Source: JANQIV01 sp050117315 (lineage in GTDB: Bacteria; Bacteroidota; Ignavibacteria; Ignavibacteriales; Melioribacteraceae). Taken from it: a stretch of DNA of 64,000 nt. Position 1 is the stretch's first letter. Every line of letters starts with the position of its first letter. The stretch covers positions 1-64,000 of the forward strand of contig JASFMY010000001.1 in the NCBI GenBank assembly GCA_050117315.1, given 5' to 3'. Both the position numbers and the translations under genes were made by a program. The notes beneath the pieces were generated by a model. It was not told where the DNA came from and ran no database searches. It saw only the letters and a program-made list of their open reading frames with translations. Below, piece after piece: positions 24,928 to 35,673 of the stretch.

Positions 24928-27900
24928 TTATTTCTTTCCTTCAACAACCCCAACCGCACCGACAATACCGAATGCCGTATAATCACCAATTGTCTCGAAC
25001 ATAAGGTTATCAAGCTTTGTCGCTTTGCTTAAATCTAATTCTATTACATTCATTAAACATGATTCGGTTTCAACCGGAATGCTTGACGACCAGTATTTTG
25101 ATTCCGGGAATTCCGGCGGTTTTCCTTCTGTCCAATCGGATTGTTCCGGTTTCAATAAAGGCAACAAACCAAATCTATCCGGCCGGGGTTCGCGGAATGT
25201 AGCAAATGATGTTGGGTTTGCATCCGGGACCCAATAATCAATGTCGCCGGGATAATGTAAAACTCTTTCATAAACAATCGCATCTTCCGAGTAAGCTGTT
25301 ATACGTGCAGTCTCCGTAAAGATGTTATGGTTATCTACAAACGGTAAAACCAGAAGATAAATTTTTGTGTAAGTCTTGGATTTCAAATCAAGCACAAAAG
25401 AAGTTTTACCGGATTCGTATGAAACCGGTATCATTTTTCTTTTGGGAATTTCAAAAGTTAGTCCGGGTATTTCAGGGATGCTAATTGTAGAAATATCTTC
25501 CAACGCCCACATTGGTTCAGGCCACCCATATTTCGAGAATGTAAAGAAGATATGCGGGAAGCCGGGCATTATTCTTAATTCTTTCCAATCCTTATCCGGT
25601 ATCATTTTGTCCTCCGGTAAGGGCAAGGTAATTAATGAACTTGAGTTTAGAGTTTCATTGCTCGAATTAGCAGTTAATACAACAGGAATCAATCCATTAT
25701 TTTTTATACATACATAAGCGTTGTTATCACCTGGTGATAATGTGTTTGCAATTTCTTTTGTAAGCGGAACATCAACATTTATTTCCGAACGGGCTTTAAC
25801 ATTTATATTAAATTTGATTTCTTGTTCATTGATACTAAGCGTTACATCTTCGGAATAATCCTTGTTTGTATTGTTTCTAATTACAAGTTGGGCAAAATTA
25901 TTATCATCATTAAGGTTGATTTCTTTTACCGAGACAGATTCAAATCGCGGTAATATTGTTAGATCAATCGGGAACCACAAAGATAAACCATCAGTCGTTT
26001 TCCCACGTATAAAAAATGTCCTTCTTGAAAAGTTAAGCTGACCCAAACGGCCATATTCATTATATGATTGTAATAAATTTCTATTAATAACAGCAGTCAT
26101 TGTTTCAGCATCATCCGAACATTTCCAAGAACTTATGACACCACATCTATCATCTATTTCTTCTACTTCAATTCCATCCAAATTTATTTTTAGAGTATCC
26201 TCTTCCGCTATTGAATAAGAATAGGATAAATCATATTCAACCGGTTCATATTCAATTACAATTTCTGTTTCTTTTGTTGAGGGGATTTCAACAAAAAGTT
26301 CAATACTATTTACAAAAGTTTGCAAAGTATAATCAACTTCTCTACCGTTAATAGTACAACTCTTTATTTCACATACCGGTAACTTCCAACTTATCTTTCT
26401 CTTTAAAGACTGTTTAGTTTCCAAATTGTATATAAGGATGTTACCATCACGTTTAAAATCAACAGTATACTCCGGGAGATAGAGTTTAGCTTCCGGCCAT
26501 TCGTCAGGAAAAGAAGGAGAAATTTTTATTGCATTATTTGTTGCATCCATCTTCAAACCGAAAAGAGCTTCTATAGTTGCAGCAAGATAAAGTCCTGCCG
26601 GTGGAGTAAAATAAAAGGCATATGGTGAATATGCCATTTCCGACCAGGCTCCTCTATGGTTTTGATTCATTGCCCAGCCGGCCATTACCTTTAATGGAAG
26701 CCAAGTCATGTTATTCAATCCAAATTTAGAAAAGCCCCATGCAGCCCAAGGTTGTTGAGCTTCACATGCCTGCATACCCCAAGTTCCTATTGAATGCCAT
26801 GAAAAATTATTCGAACAGAAAACTGCGCCGTCATTTCTTGTAAGCCTATCAAGTAAATGTCGCAAACCCGTGTATTGATCGCGGGTATCGCCAATATCCC
26901 AAATAAGAGGATAAAGATATGTTTCATATTGTCCCTCCAGCCTAATGTTACCGGTAAGATCTTTGAAATATGCAAATCGACCTAAATCATTAAGCCATAA
27001 TACATCGTAAAGTTGTTGTATTGTATAGTCAGCTTTTTCATTCCACAAATCGGCATCATCTTTTTCGCCAACCATTTCTGCTAATTCAGCCCGAGTGCGA
27101 TACATATTCACTATTTCTATAGTCGGAGTAGTAGCATCACCGGGATGTGCTATAAAATCTTCTTGATTACCGATTTGCAATCCCCATGAAAATAACATAT
27201 TACCATTCTTATCAAGTTCTTCTGTTGTTTTTGCAATAACACTATCCAAATAAGGAATTATTTCTCTTGCAAATTCTTCGTCGTTTGTAGAATTAACATA
27301 ATGTCTAACCTGCCATACCCAATATTGATTGGAACCACCAAAGTCGCGTTTTAAAACTCCGTTTGCATAAAACTGCGGTACATTTCCACCATCCATTAAA
27401 TTGTGAGCTTGCTTCAAAATACATGCTTTAGCTCTATCGAGTTGATTCATCCATTCTGCTGCAGGAGTAATTTGTTGTTGAAACAAAGAGGGCCAATGAT
27501 GAAGGCATTCAATCCAGCCGTAAGGTTCCAGCCATGTATACTCAAGGTTATAAATTGCCGAACGAAATGCGTCATTCATATTCTTATCGGGTGTTTCTAT
27601 ACGGGATGAATTAAGTAGTTCAGCATAATACTCATCAACTTCTTCTCTTGCGATTTTATAATCTATTTTACCTAATTCATAAATTCGTTTAGGATCATTT
27701 GAAAAACCAATAAATAACTGTCCCGATCCCGAAGGCATTAATACAGTAGTAGAGCTTTGATTGCCTGATCCCGTCGAGTTTTCTTCAATAGTTCCTGAAC
27801 TTTTTAGGAGAACGGGAATATCTTCTACATAACTTTTATACTCCAAAGTATGTTCATCAATAATTCCCGGAGTATTTAGAGGTTCAAGAGTATTTCTCTC

Positions 27901-28395
27901 CACATCCGCGTTATAGCTATCATTTGGAATTACCGTTATTGTTTTGCCACCGCCCAAATTAATCACGACAGGTACACTGGGCTCTGTTTTAATTTCATAT
28001 AAAACCGCACCTTCCCAACCAGATGTTTCTCTTCCGACTAAAAGAGGTGTAATAGTAGTTTCAACATTGATATCATCTATTTTGAAGTTAGCAATTACTC
28101 CTCCTGGGAAATCTTCTACTGTAATATTTTTCGCTTCGTTTGTCGAATATATTTTCCCTTCTATTTCCAAAGCGGGTATTATCTTAAGCAAATAATTATA
28201 ATCAATATGATGGGCTCCTTCTTGAAAATAAGTCATAACACAAGAATTAGGAGCCTTTTCATTCGTAAGAACTACAGTTTTACAAAAACCCGCCATCCGT
28301 TCAGTGTAAACACGTTCCTTCGTTTCAATGCCAAACAAAAAACTATAATAAAGGTGCAGAAATATTACCAGCATGATTAGTTTTGTTCTGATCAT
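24928..28395 (-). CDS. Secreted alpha/alpha-toroid glycosidase, multi-domain
   Basis: The 1155-residue protein has a signal peptide (~21 residues), an N-terminal beta-sandwich (~25-265) and a large (alpha/alpha)6-type catalytic region (~275-660). Landmarks there include WLEPYGWIECLHHWPSLFQQ, NQYWVWQVRHY, GLQIGNQED and PWAAWGFSKFGLNN. A C-terminal beta-rich half (~670-1155) carries likely carbohydrate-binding or Ig-like modules. The toroid resembles the MGH1/GH63/GH78 clan of inverting exo-glycosidases; the exact family is not recognised. It is the last gene of the minus-strand carbohydrate locus. There is no T9SS domain or lipobox, so it is periplasmic or released by another route. The start is the first Met before the signal. 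Confidence 0.75.
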   Translation of the reverse strand: MIRTKLIMLVIFLHLYYSFLFGIETKERVYTERMAGFCKTVVLTNEKAPNSCVMTYFQEGAHHIDYNYLLKIIPALEIEGKIYSTNEAKNITVEDFPGGVIANFKIDDINVETTITPLLVGRETSGWEGAVLYEIKTEPSVPVVINLGGGKTITVIPNDSYNADVERNTLEPLNTPGIIDEHTLEYKSYVEDIPVLLKSSGTIEENSTGSGNQSSTTVLMPSGSGQLFIGFSNDPKRIYELGKIDYKIAREEVDEYYAELLNSSRIETPDKNMNDAFRSAIYNLEYTWLEPYGWIECLHHWPSLFQQQITPAAEWMNQLDRAKACILKQAHNLMDGGNVPQFYANGVLKRDFGGSNQYWVWQVRHYVNSTNDEEFAREIIPYLDSVIAKTTEELDKNGNMLFSWGLQIGNQEDFIAHPGDATTPTIEIVNMYRTRAELAEMVGEKDDADLWNEKADYTIQQLYDVLWLNDLGRFAYFKDLTGNIRLEGQYETYLYPLIWDIGDTRDQYTGLRHLLDRLTRNDGAVFCSNNFSWHSIGTWGMQACEAQQPWAAWGFSKFGLNNMTWLPLKVMAGWAMNQNHRGAWSEMAYSPYAFYFTPPAGLYLAATIEALFGLKMDATNNAIKISPSFPDEWPEAKLYLPEYTVDFKRDGNILIYNLETKQSLKRKISWKLPVCEIKSCTINGREVDYTLQTFVNSIELFVEIPSTKETEIVIEYEPVEYDLSYSYSIAEEDTLKINLDGIEVEEIDDRCGVISSWKCSDDAETMTAVINRNLLQSYNEYGRLGQLNFSRRTFFIRGKTTDGLSLWFPIDLTILPRFESVSVKEINLNDDNNFAQLVIRNNTNKDYSEDVTLSINEQEIKFNINVKARSEINVDVPLTKEIANTLSPGDNNAYVCIKNNGLIPVVLTANSSNETLNSSSLITLPLPEDKMIPDKDWKELRIMPGFPHIFFTFSKYGWPEPMWALEDISTISIPEIPGLTFEIPKRKMIPVSYESGKTSFVLDLKSKTYTKIYLLVLPFVDNHNIFTETARITAYSEDAIVYERVLHYPGDIDYWVPDANPTSFATFREPRPDRFGLLPLLKPEQSDWTEGKPPEFPESKYWSSSIPVETESCLMNVIELDLSKATKLDNLMFETIGDYTAFGIVGAVGVVEGKK

Positions 28396-28418
28396 AATTA
28401 CCTCTAAATTTTAATAAT

Positions 28419-28576
28419 AGAGTTTCTGCAAAATTAGATATCTAAACGTTTTGTCATTTCGACCGGAGGGAGAAATCTTTGAAATTGTACTCTAATTGAA
28501 AGATTTCTCTCCCTAGGAGTCCTATGGACACCCATAAAACGGATTACCGACAGTCTTTTTATTTTGCAGAAACTCT
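28419..28576. repeat. Nested inverted-repeat element (158 bp)
   Basis: AGAGTTTCTGCAAAA (28,419-28,433) and TTTTGCAGAAACTCT (28,562-28,576) are perfect 15-bp inverted repeats. Inside lies the dispersed palindrome type GTCATTTCGACCGGAGGGAG with AGGGAGAAATCTTT and AAAGATTTCTCTCCCT arms. It fills the gap between two glycosidase genes. One arm motif recurs at 286-298. Confidence 0.75.
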
Positions 28577-28614
28577 TTTCAAATTAATGGCGGGTCGCTT
28601 AAATAAATAATCAG

Positions 28615-31600
28615 TTATTTAAGGAGCAACATTTTCTTTGATTGAACGAAATCATTTGATTTTAGCGAGTAAATGTATACTCCTGATGCTGCTCTACTAC
28701 CAAAATCATTCTTCCCGTCCCATACGATACTATAACTTCCGGCATTCTGAACGTTGTCTACCAGGTGTTTAACAACCTGGCCCAGCAGATTATAGATTTT
28801 AATTTCAACAAGCCCGGTCTTTGGAATATCATACTGTATAGTTGTGGTCGGATTAAAAGGATTAGGATAGTTCTGCATCAAAGCATATTTGGTAGGCAGC
28901 TCTTCATTTGTGCTGCTTGTCCCGGTTGTTATGCTTGAAGAAAAGTTGTAATTAAAACGCCTGTCAGGTGCGGAATCTCCATTTAAGAAAAATTCCGTTA
29001 TATCATTAAGTTCCTGAATATTATCCGCCCAGTGGAAATAGAAAGATACTTCACTATCAGTCTGTGCGATTAATGTTCTTGGCACCTGAATTTCCAACTG
29101 GCTGCCGGAATATTTGTATGATATATCGGAAACTGCTGTCCATGAACTGTCACTGCTGTTCCATTCACTTATTGTTGTAACCGAATCGGATTTAACATTA
29201 AAGTTAACAACATAATCATAACCTTCCCATCCGGTTGTTTTTGATTTATCCGTATCGATAAATAACAGCATCCAGTTTGTATCTGTTGGAGCAGTAAGGT
29301 CGGAAGCGGTTTGTGCATAGAAATAAATATTGTCGTTATCATAAGTAGCTTTTGATACAATAACATCGTTACGCCCTGTATTATTTACATAAGTTTCCTG
29401 CTTATCATAGCGATAGTAATTTCTATGATAAGTATCTCCTCCCGGATCAGTAAATTCAGGAGTTACATCAGACCATTCGGAAAAATTACCATCCATGCTG
29501 ACGGTCTTACTCATACCGGACTGCGGCTCTGTTATACCTTTAAACTTACGTATATTTTGTACCAGCTGATAATAATGGTTATCTGTATAACCGCCTTTCA
29601 TTGGCTCAATATCCCTGTTAAATTCGGCATTATAATTATCAACAAAATACGTACTGCCTTCGCCTAGTGTTTCTCCTAAAAAGGTCATAGTCTCACCGCT
29701 CCCAACAACAAATCTTTGCATAACCCATTCATTAAACTGGGTAACCATTACAATTGCAGGATCAACCTCAAACGCCCTGCTCCATTGTTGAGCAAATTGT
29801 CGACCCCGGCCGCGGTATATTCAGTAAGTTTATATTCATCCAATTGAGGTTCAACACCATCTTTGCAGCTTTCACCTATATTGTTAATTGGATGTGATGC
29901 TACCGAAACAGGAATCTGCTCAGGAGTATCAGCATTTTCATGCCAGCCATAGTCCTGGGGATAAATATCGATCCACTGCCAGTAATCTTGCACAGACTCA
30001 GTCCATGCCCAGCTAAAGCGGAATGTAAAGAAATCTTTGGCTTCCGATGATATATCAGCATCTGACCCGTCAGCCAGCATTAAAGGTTTGCCCTGCCAAA
30101 TAAACCACAGGGGAGAATATTCATATTTTGAATAAAATGATTCATATAAACTGTTAACCACAGTACCTGCTGAAGTATGAGTTAAAAATGCAATATATGG
30201 AGTTTTAATTCCATCTTTACGCATTTCCAAGGATATATCGCATAAGGTGTTAATTGTACTTAAATAAGTAAATGCATTACTAACATCAAGATAGATGAAG
30301 TCAACACCGGCATTAGCAAGCATCTGTAAATTACGGCGTATTACCCACGGATCATCAGCACGGTAATAGCCCGCTTCAGGTTCACCCCACCAGTGGAAAG
30401 TACCAACCGGTCCGTATTCAGGATTATCGGGATTCTCCGCTAAAAGCTTAGAAACATCGTATATCTCCGCAGCGTTATGATGCCCATGCCATACATAATA
30501 AAAAACACCGGCATATTTACCGCTCCTGGGTGAACCTACTTCCGAATAATCAGGTAAAGTTCTGCCTAATCCGTCTGTTGCAACCCATGAAGAATTCTTG
30601 ATAACTATTGGTGAAACTTCCGCAAAGTCGGACAACTTATTCTTTTTACCGATAAGATCAAGCATCAAACGTCCGTCCCAGTTTGCAAGGCTGTCTCCAT
30701 CTGTGTTTGCACAACCGATCCAGATTGACTTTACACTATCTGCATGCTTCCAGCCGGCTACATCGAGAGCAAAGAAATTCCAGTCCTCTTTTGTAATCGT
30801 TGTAATTGCATCTGCACTGTCACCCGATGCAGAGTAAAGCCTGACGGCTAATGAATAATTCTCAGCATTGGACCCTGCGCCTTCGGTTAAAACTGCGCCA
30901 ACTAAAACAGATTCGGTTAAGTCAATTGTTGTATCCATAGTTACTTCCGCTGAACGATAATCACCGAGTAGTTGTGTTGAAGAATTCGGATATACAACAA
31001 GCATTCCGTTTCCTTCATAAGGGAGATATGAACTGTATTCCGATTTTGAGTTTACACTATCAATAGTGGTATTACCGGGGATCCAACTTTGCTCACCGCT
31101 TTCAAACGTATAGAATGAAGCACTTGTGTAAAGGGTTTCTCCGGTACTTTCCATTCATGTTATAGACAGCGTTCCTTTATAAGCCGGAATTATAGTACTT
31201 CCTCCTTCAAGTTTTGATTCAAGAGCAATTTCATCAAATGCGCACTTTCCGGTCCAAGCAGTCGGCAATGAACTAGCAGTATCGCTATTTGCAATACCAA
31301 TCCATAATTTTGTAACACTACTTGCGTATTCCCAGTCACTGAGATTAAGTCTAAAGAAATACCAATTATCTGCATGTATCAAAGCTGTAGCAGACATAGT
31401 ATCTGCATCTGTCGGGCCCCATACTTTCACCTTTAAAGTGAAGTTATTGGGTTCTGCAATACCCCATGTATACGCTGCGCCGACAAGATAGTTGTTTGAC
31501 AAATCGAGACCATCTGTTGTAATCTGTGCTGCACGGTAATCAGAGGGAGCATTTGTAGCGTTTGTTTCAAGGAACAAATAATTTTCGCTAAAAGCGGCTA

Positions 31601-32389
31601 TGGAACTTCCGGATGATGTAGCATATACTCCTTCCACATTTGAACCGGCTGGTTCCCACTCACCTACTCCATCTTTAAAATCATATAACATTTCCGAATA
31701 AGAAATGCTGTCACCCGCTGCATAGTTACCGGTAATAGACAGCTCAAGGTCTTTTTGTAATAAACCGATCTCATCGATTGCACATTTACCTATCCATAAG
31801 GATGGTAATGTAACGGGGTATCCCTGTTAGCTATGCCTATCCATATTTTTGTAACATTATTTGCGTATTTCCAATTCCCCAAATCAAGTGAAAAGAAATA
31901 CCAATCATCTGCATGAATTGTATCAACAGCGGAAATTGTATCTGCTTCGGTTGGACCCCATAATTTAACTTTAACTATAAAGTTATTTGTAGAGGATATG
32001 CCCCATGTACGAGCAGCGCCGACAAGTTTGTAATTTGTTAAATCCAATCCGTCTGTCTCAACTTTAGCTGCCCTGAAATCTTGGGGTGCGTTAGTTGAAT
32101 TGGTTTCATAGAACAAATAATCGCCGTTGTATGAAGTGATCGCTTCTCCGGTTGATGTCGAATAAACTGCATCCAGGTTTGATCCGTCCTTGGTCCATCC
32201 CTGCGAACCACCTTCAAAGTCATATAAAATATTGCTGTAATTTAATGTATCTCCTGTCGAAGTGTTCCCCGTGATTGTCATCTCAACATCCTGGGCAAAA
32301 GAGTTCATACTAGAAAAAAACAAAATAGTTAAGACCATGCAAAATGATCTTTTTATTATTTCCCAATAATCAGTTCCGTTTTTAATCAA
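28615..32389 (-). pseudogene. GH71/99-like multi-domain T9SS enzyme, broken by two frameshifts and a TGA
   Basis: Read together, the pieces encode about 1250 residues. A signal peptide (ending SFAQ) is followed by three tandem ~170-residue beta-sandwich modules (each with YDFE/YTFE, DYRAA/DFRAA, a long L-V-G-A strand and KIWIG). Next come the GH71/99-like catalytic module (WVATDGLGR, YAGVFYYVWHG, WGEPEAGYY, AGVDFIYLD), a CBM9-like module (NFSEWSDV, TGRNDV, TGWEGYDYV) and a T9SS sorting domain (NYPNPFNPTTTI, end KMLLLK). The frame shifts at ~31,812-31,820 and ~29,795-29,803, and an in-frame TGA at 31,155-31,157 replaces the GN of a repeated SITGN motif. The start is TTG 32,389 behind GGAGG. 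Consensus errors could explain some breaks. Confidence 0.85.
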
Positions 32390-33145
32390 TTTAACCTCCG
32401 TATTAATTTAATATAGTTACATCCTCTCAGAGAGAAATTTGTTTAGTTTTTAATTATTCCAGATTATATGTGGAATATGATTTGCCGTAATTCTTTTTGT
32501 GGGATCTATCAGTATTAATTAGTTTGCCGTAATTTATCTTATATGTTCTAAATTCATTACAGAAAGCTGTACGAACACAATTCAACTACATTCCCCGTTA
32601 AATCAGAATTTAGCTTTCGCTTACTGGTTCGCCGATCTTCTAACTCTCTCCTTTTTTTAATTCCCGTATTTTATCCCGTCCACGTGAATCATTGCTCGGG
32701 GGATAGATATTGTTTGTACATTTAGATTTTGCCCATCTTTTTCGACGGCCTTTGTATGTTTGTATTTTACTCCATCGAGATCCGGGCAGCATTTGTACGT
32801 TTGTATTTTACTCCACCGCTCTTCCGGGCAGCATTTGTACATTTGTATTTTGCCCATCTCTTCCGGCAGTCTTTGTACGTTTGTATTTTATCCATTTCTT
32901 CCAGGCAATGTACATTATAAACTCTTAATGTAACAATTGTAGGTGACCTACGGCGGGTTGTATCCCTTACAACCGGAATTGTACTACCGTCACTGCCTCC
33001 ATTCTCTGCGATCCTAATTTGGCTACATAAACCATCCTTAACTTTTTATTTCGAACAATGCGTTAATTGATAACGTATTTCGGGAGCAGAATCCTCTTTT
33101 TAATATGATGAAAAGTTTTTAATTAAAAGTAATTTTTAGAGAATC
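32390..33145. other. Gene-free region of 756 bases
   Basis: It contains the ~40-bp tandem repeat at 32,713-32,913 and, at 33,043-33,058, TTTTTATTTCGAACAA, which matches one end of the 302-bp element at 44,096-44,397. TTTGCCGTAATT occurs twice near 32,480-32,535. Minus-strand frames across 32,780-33,010 are open for a stretch but are built mostly from the tandem repeat and match nothing known. No gene is called. Confidence 0.5.
32713..32913. repeat. Degenerate tandem repeat, 35-42 bp period
   Basis: TTTGTA (or TATGTA-like) blocks start at 32,713, 32,751, 32,792, 32,834 and 32,872, and a worn copy at 32,907. Each is followed by a TTTGTATTTT[AG] tract and a pyrimidine-rich C-TCTTCCGG-CAG tract. 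Unit length varies (38, 41, 42, 38, 35). The sequence differs from the 38-bp array at 1-180 but shares its T-rich/CCGG layout. Confidence 0.8.
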
Positions 33146-35401
33146 TTATTTAAGAAGAACCATCTTCTTGGTTATTGAATAGCTTCCTGCTTTCAGTCGA
33201 TATAAATAAACTCCGCTCGCCAAGTTAGAAGCATCAAAATTCATTTCATATTGCCCTGCATTTAATTTACCTGAGATTAACGTACTTATTTCTTGTCCCA
33301 TTAAGTCATATACTTTCAATGTAACGTAATTATCTTCGGGAATACTATAACTTATAGTGGTAGTTGGATTAAAAGGGTTTGGATAATTCTGATTAAGTAT
33401 ATATTCTTTAGGTATTTCTTCCCCGGATAATTTTTTACATGTATTAGCAGATGCTTTATACATACCATGGCTTATATGTACATAATCAATTTTGAAAGAG
33501 CCGCTTCCCGAACCTCCGTTACACGGATCAATGCGTAATTGCGAAAGCGTCCCGTCCCATGTAGAAACCGAAGACATATCAATTGTATAAGTCGTGAAGT
33601 CTGAGTTTGCTTCAATAGTAAAACCAATCTGCTTCTCGGAATTCCACGCATTATCACTCGTTGTAATAAAATAAATTTGACCGGCGGTTTGTGATGAATT
33701 ATTTAACAAACTAAGAGTGATGTATTTATTAGTAGTAATATTTATATCGACATTAGTATTTGAAAAAATGTAAGCATCTGGACCTGTAATAGTTCCTCCG
33801 ATATATCCACCGGTTTCCCATCCAAAATTCGATATATTATTTCCTGCAGTCCAACTTTCAACACTGGATGTAAATTCCCAAACCACACCGCTAATGCGTA
33901 TATAATCAATTTGAAATGTTCCGGTACCGGAGCCACCTGTTGTTGGATCTATTCGCAATTGAGAAAGAGTGCCCGTCCATCCCGAAAGACTCGACATATC
34001 GATGTAATATGTAATGAAATCCGAATTTGCATCAATAGTAAAATCAATATGTTTAGCTTCATTCCAAACATTATCCGAATTAGTAATAAAGTAAACTTGA
34101 CCAGTTGTCATTGATGATGAATTCTTCATTCTAATGGTTAGATAATCACTATTAGTTACATCAATTGCAAGATTACCATTTGATTTGAAATATGGATCTG
34201 TTCCGCCTATAGTTCCCCCAATATATCCGCCGGTTTGCCAACCAAAATCCGTTATTTGATTTTCTGCTTCCCATCCTTCGACGTCGGAATCAAATTCCCA
34301 ATCAGGAATACCGGCTCTTTTAAACTCCCCGATTTTTTCTTTCATTAAATTATAATATGTATCTCCATGACCGCCATACATAGGCTCAATATCTGCGCTG
34401 TATTCTTCACCCCACATATCGACAAATATTGGAGTAGTTTCTGTTCCAAAGTTTTGCGCAGTCCATTCGTTCCAAGAATGAATGAACAAGAAAGTAGGTT
34501 GAGTTGATTTTGCTGCCTCTATATATGTGTTGAAATAATTCCCGGAATCTCTCCCGTATGCTCCCGAAGCAGCATTAATTCCATCTGTTGTCATATAAGT
34601 GGATTGTGTAGCGACAGGCGCGCACATTTGTTCCGGTGAGCCGTTATAGTAATAAGCCGGAGGCGGTGTATTGCTGTTATTTTTGAAACACCAGTACTGA
34701 CCATTAACTCCGGATAATCCCCAGCAGTGCCTTGCAGTATGATTTGCAAATAAACCGGATGTTGGAACAGCAGGTTGGTTTGAATCGCCTTGGCCCAAAC
34801 TGGTATCCGGCTGAGCAACAAGAAGTAATTTTTTGCCTAAGTAATTGAAAAAGATCGAGCCGTCAAATTCATCAAAAATTTCATCTTCAACAACCGACAG
34901 ACAATCTTCATCCTTTACCCAAAAACATACAAGAGGAATATCATCACCGTTTAGCATTCGTTCTTCAAAACGAGTACACAATGCTATTGCACCGTTAATT
35001 ATTTTTTCCTGTGTCCCGTTAGTCAAATCAAGTGTTATAAAATCAACTCCGGCTTCGGTTAACAATTCAGCGTGGTAATCAAATAAACTATCGTTAGGTT
35101 GGGTAGGATCATTATTAAAATACATTAGATAGTTGTTCTTAATTGTTCCGTCACCATGTTCAGCAGCATAAGCCGGTTTTCCCCACCAATTGAAACACGG
35201 GTACGGACTATAACCAGAAGTATCATTCATTATATAGACATCATCTCCATACTGGCTGCTCTCCATTGCCAAATTTGCCCATACACTGTAAAAGATTGTT
35301 ACATATCTTTCTGTTTGTGCGTTTAGGTTATATTGGAATAACATTGCACCTAGAAGACAAAACGACAAAATAAACCGTGTACTACTAGTTTTCATTTTCA
35401 T
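33146..35401 (-). CDS. Divergent GH71/99-like enzyme with two binding modules and T9SS domain
   Basis: The start chosen is ATG 35,401, which follows AAAGGAGCTGTT and begins a normal signal peptide (KMKTSSTRF...LNAQ). An upstream in-frame ATG at 35,467 would add 22 residues. The catalytic module (~25-390) keeps the family layout: TIFYSVWAN, FNWWGKPAY, AGVDFITLDLTN, LFIHSWNEWTA, DIEPMYGG. Two ~135-residue tandem beta-sandwich modules follow (each starting WEF[DT]S with GWETGGYIGGTI), then a T9SS sorting domain (NYPNPFNPTTTI, end KMVLLK). It should hydrolyse an alpha-linked polysaccharide at the cell surface, but family activity cannot be assigned. It is preceded by a ~205-bp gap after the toroid glycosidase gene. 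Confidence 0.82.
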   Translation of the reverse strand: MKMKTSSTRFILSFCLLGAMLFQYNLNAQTERYVTIFYSVWANLAMESSQYGDDVYIMNDTSGYSPYPCFNWWGKPAYAAEHGDGTIKNNYLMYFNNDPTQPNDSLFDYHAELLTEAGVDFITLDLTNGTQEKIINGAIALCTRFEERMLNGDDIPLVCFWVKDEDCLSVVEDEIFDEFDGSIFFNYLGKKLLLVAQPDTSLGQGDSNQPAVPTSGLFANHTARHCWGLSGVNGQYWCFKNNSNTPPPAYYYNGSPEQMCAPVATQSTYMTTDGINAASGAYGRDSGNYFNTYIEAAKSTQPTFLFIHSWNEWTAQNFGTETTPIFVDMWGEEYSADIEPMYGGHGDTYYNLMKEKIGEFKRAGIPDWEFDSDVEGWEAENQITDFGWQTGGYIGGTIGGTDPYFKSNGNLAIDVTNSDYLTIRMKNSSSMTTGQVYFITNSDNVWNEAKHIDFTIDANSDFITYYIDMSSLSGWTGTLSQLRIDPTTGGSGTGTFQIDYIRISGVVWEFTSSVESWTAGNNISNFGWETGGYIGGTITGPDAYIFSNTNVDINITTNKYITLSLLNNSSQTAGQIYFITTSDNAWNSEKQIGFTIEANSDFTTYTIDMSSVSTWDGTLSQLRIDPCNGGSGSGSFKIDYVHISHGMYKASANTCKKLSGEEIPKEYILNQNYPNPFNPTTTISYSIPEDNYVTLKVYDLMGQEISTLISGKLNAGQYEMNFDASNLASGVYLYRLKAGSYSITKKMVLLK

Positions 35402-35673
35402 AACAGCTCCTTTGTTAATGATGAAAAAAGTGATGAGTGATTTATTATTGAGTGTAAGCACCCTCATAAAGATTCTGGATAAGTCGTTTTAGTTAAGAAT
35501 AGTAATTAGCAGAAGGCTAATTGTGTATACTTACTTTTAGAGAAATGATTATGGTTCTTATGAAAGGCCTTTTACATATATCATTCACGAAAACCTTTAA
35601 GGAGAATTTAAAAAATTTTTTGTCCCCCAATTAAGAGTGTATTACATTGTAAATCTAGTATATCTTCCAATAA

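Noticed and set aside
24792..25013. Small minus-strand gene across the inverted-repeat element
   Set aside because: It is made of element sequence plus the out-of-frame tail of the large glycosidase gene and resembles no protein.
31155..31157. Selenocysteine or programmed readthrough at the in-frame TGA
   Set aside because: Two frameshifts occur in the same gene, the homologous repeats have Gly-Asn there, and no SECIS-like hairpin was evident directly after the codon.
32713..32913. CRISPR array or small repetitive-protein gene
   Set aside because: Period varies from 35 to 42 bp without spacers, and open frames across it are products of the repeat with no ribosome-binding site or recognisable protein.
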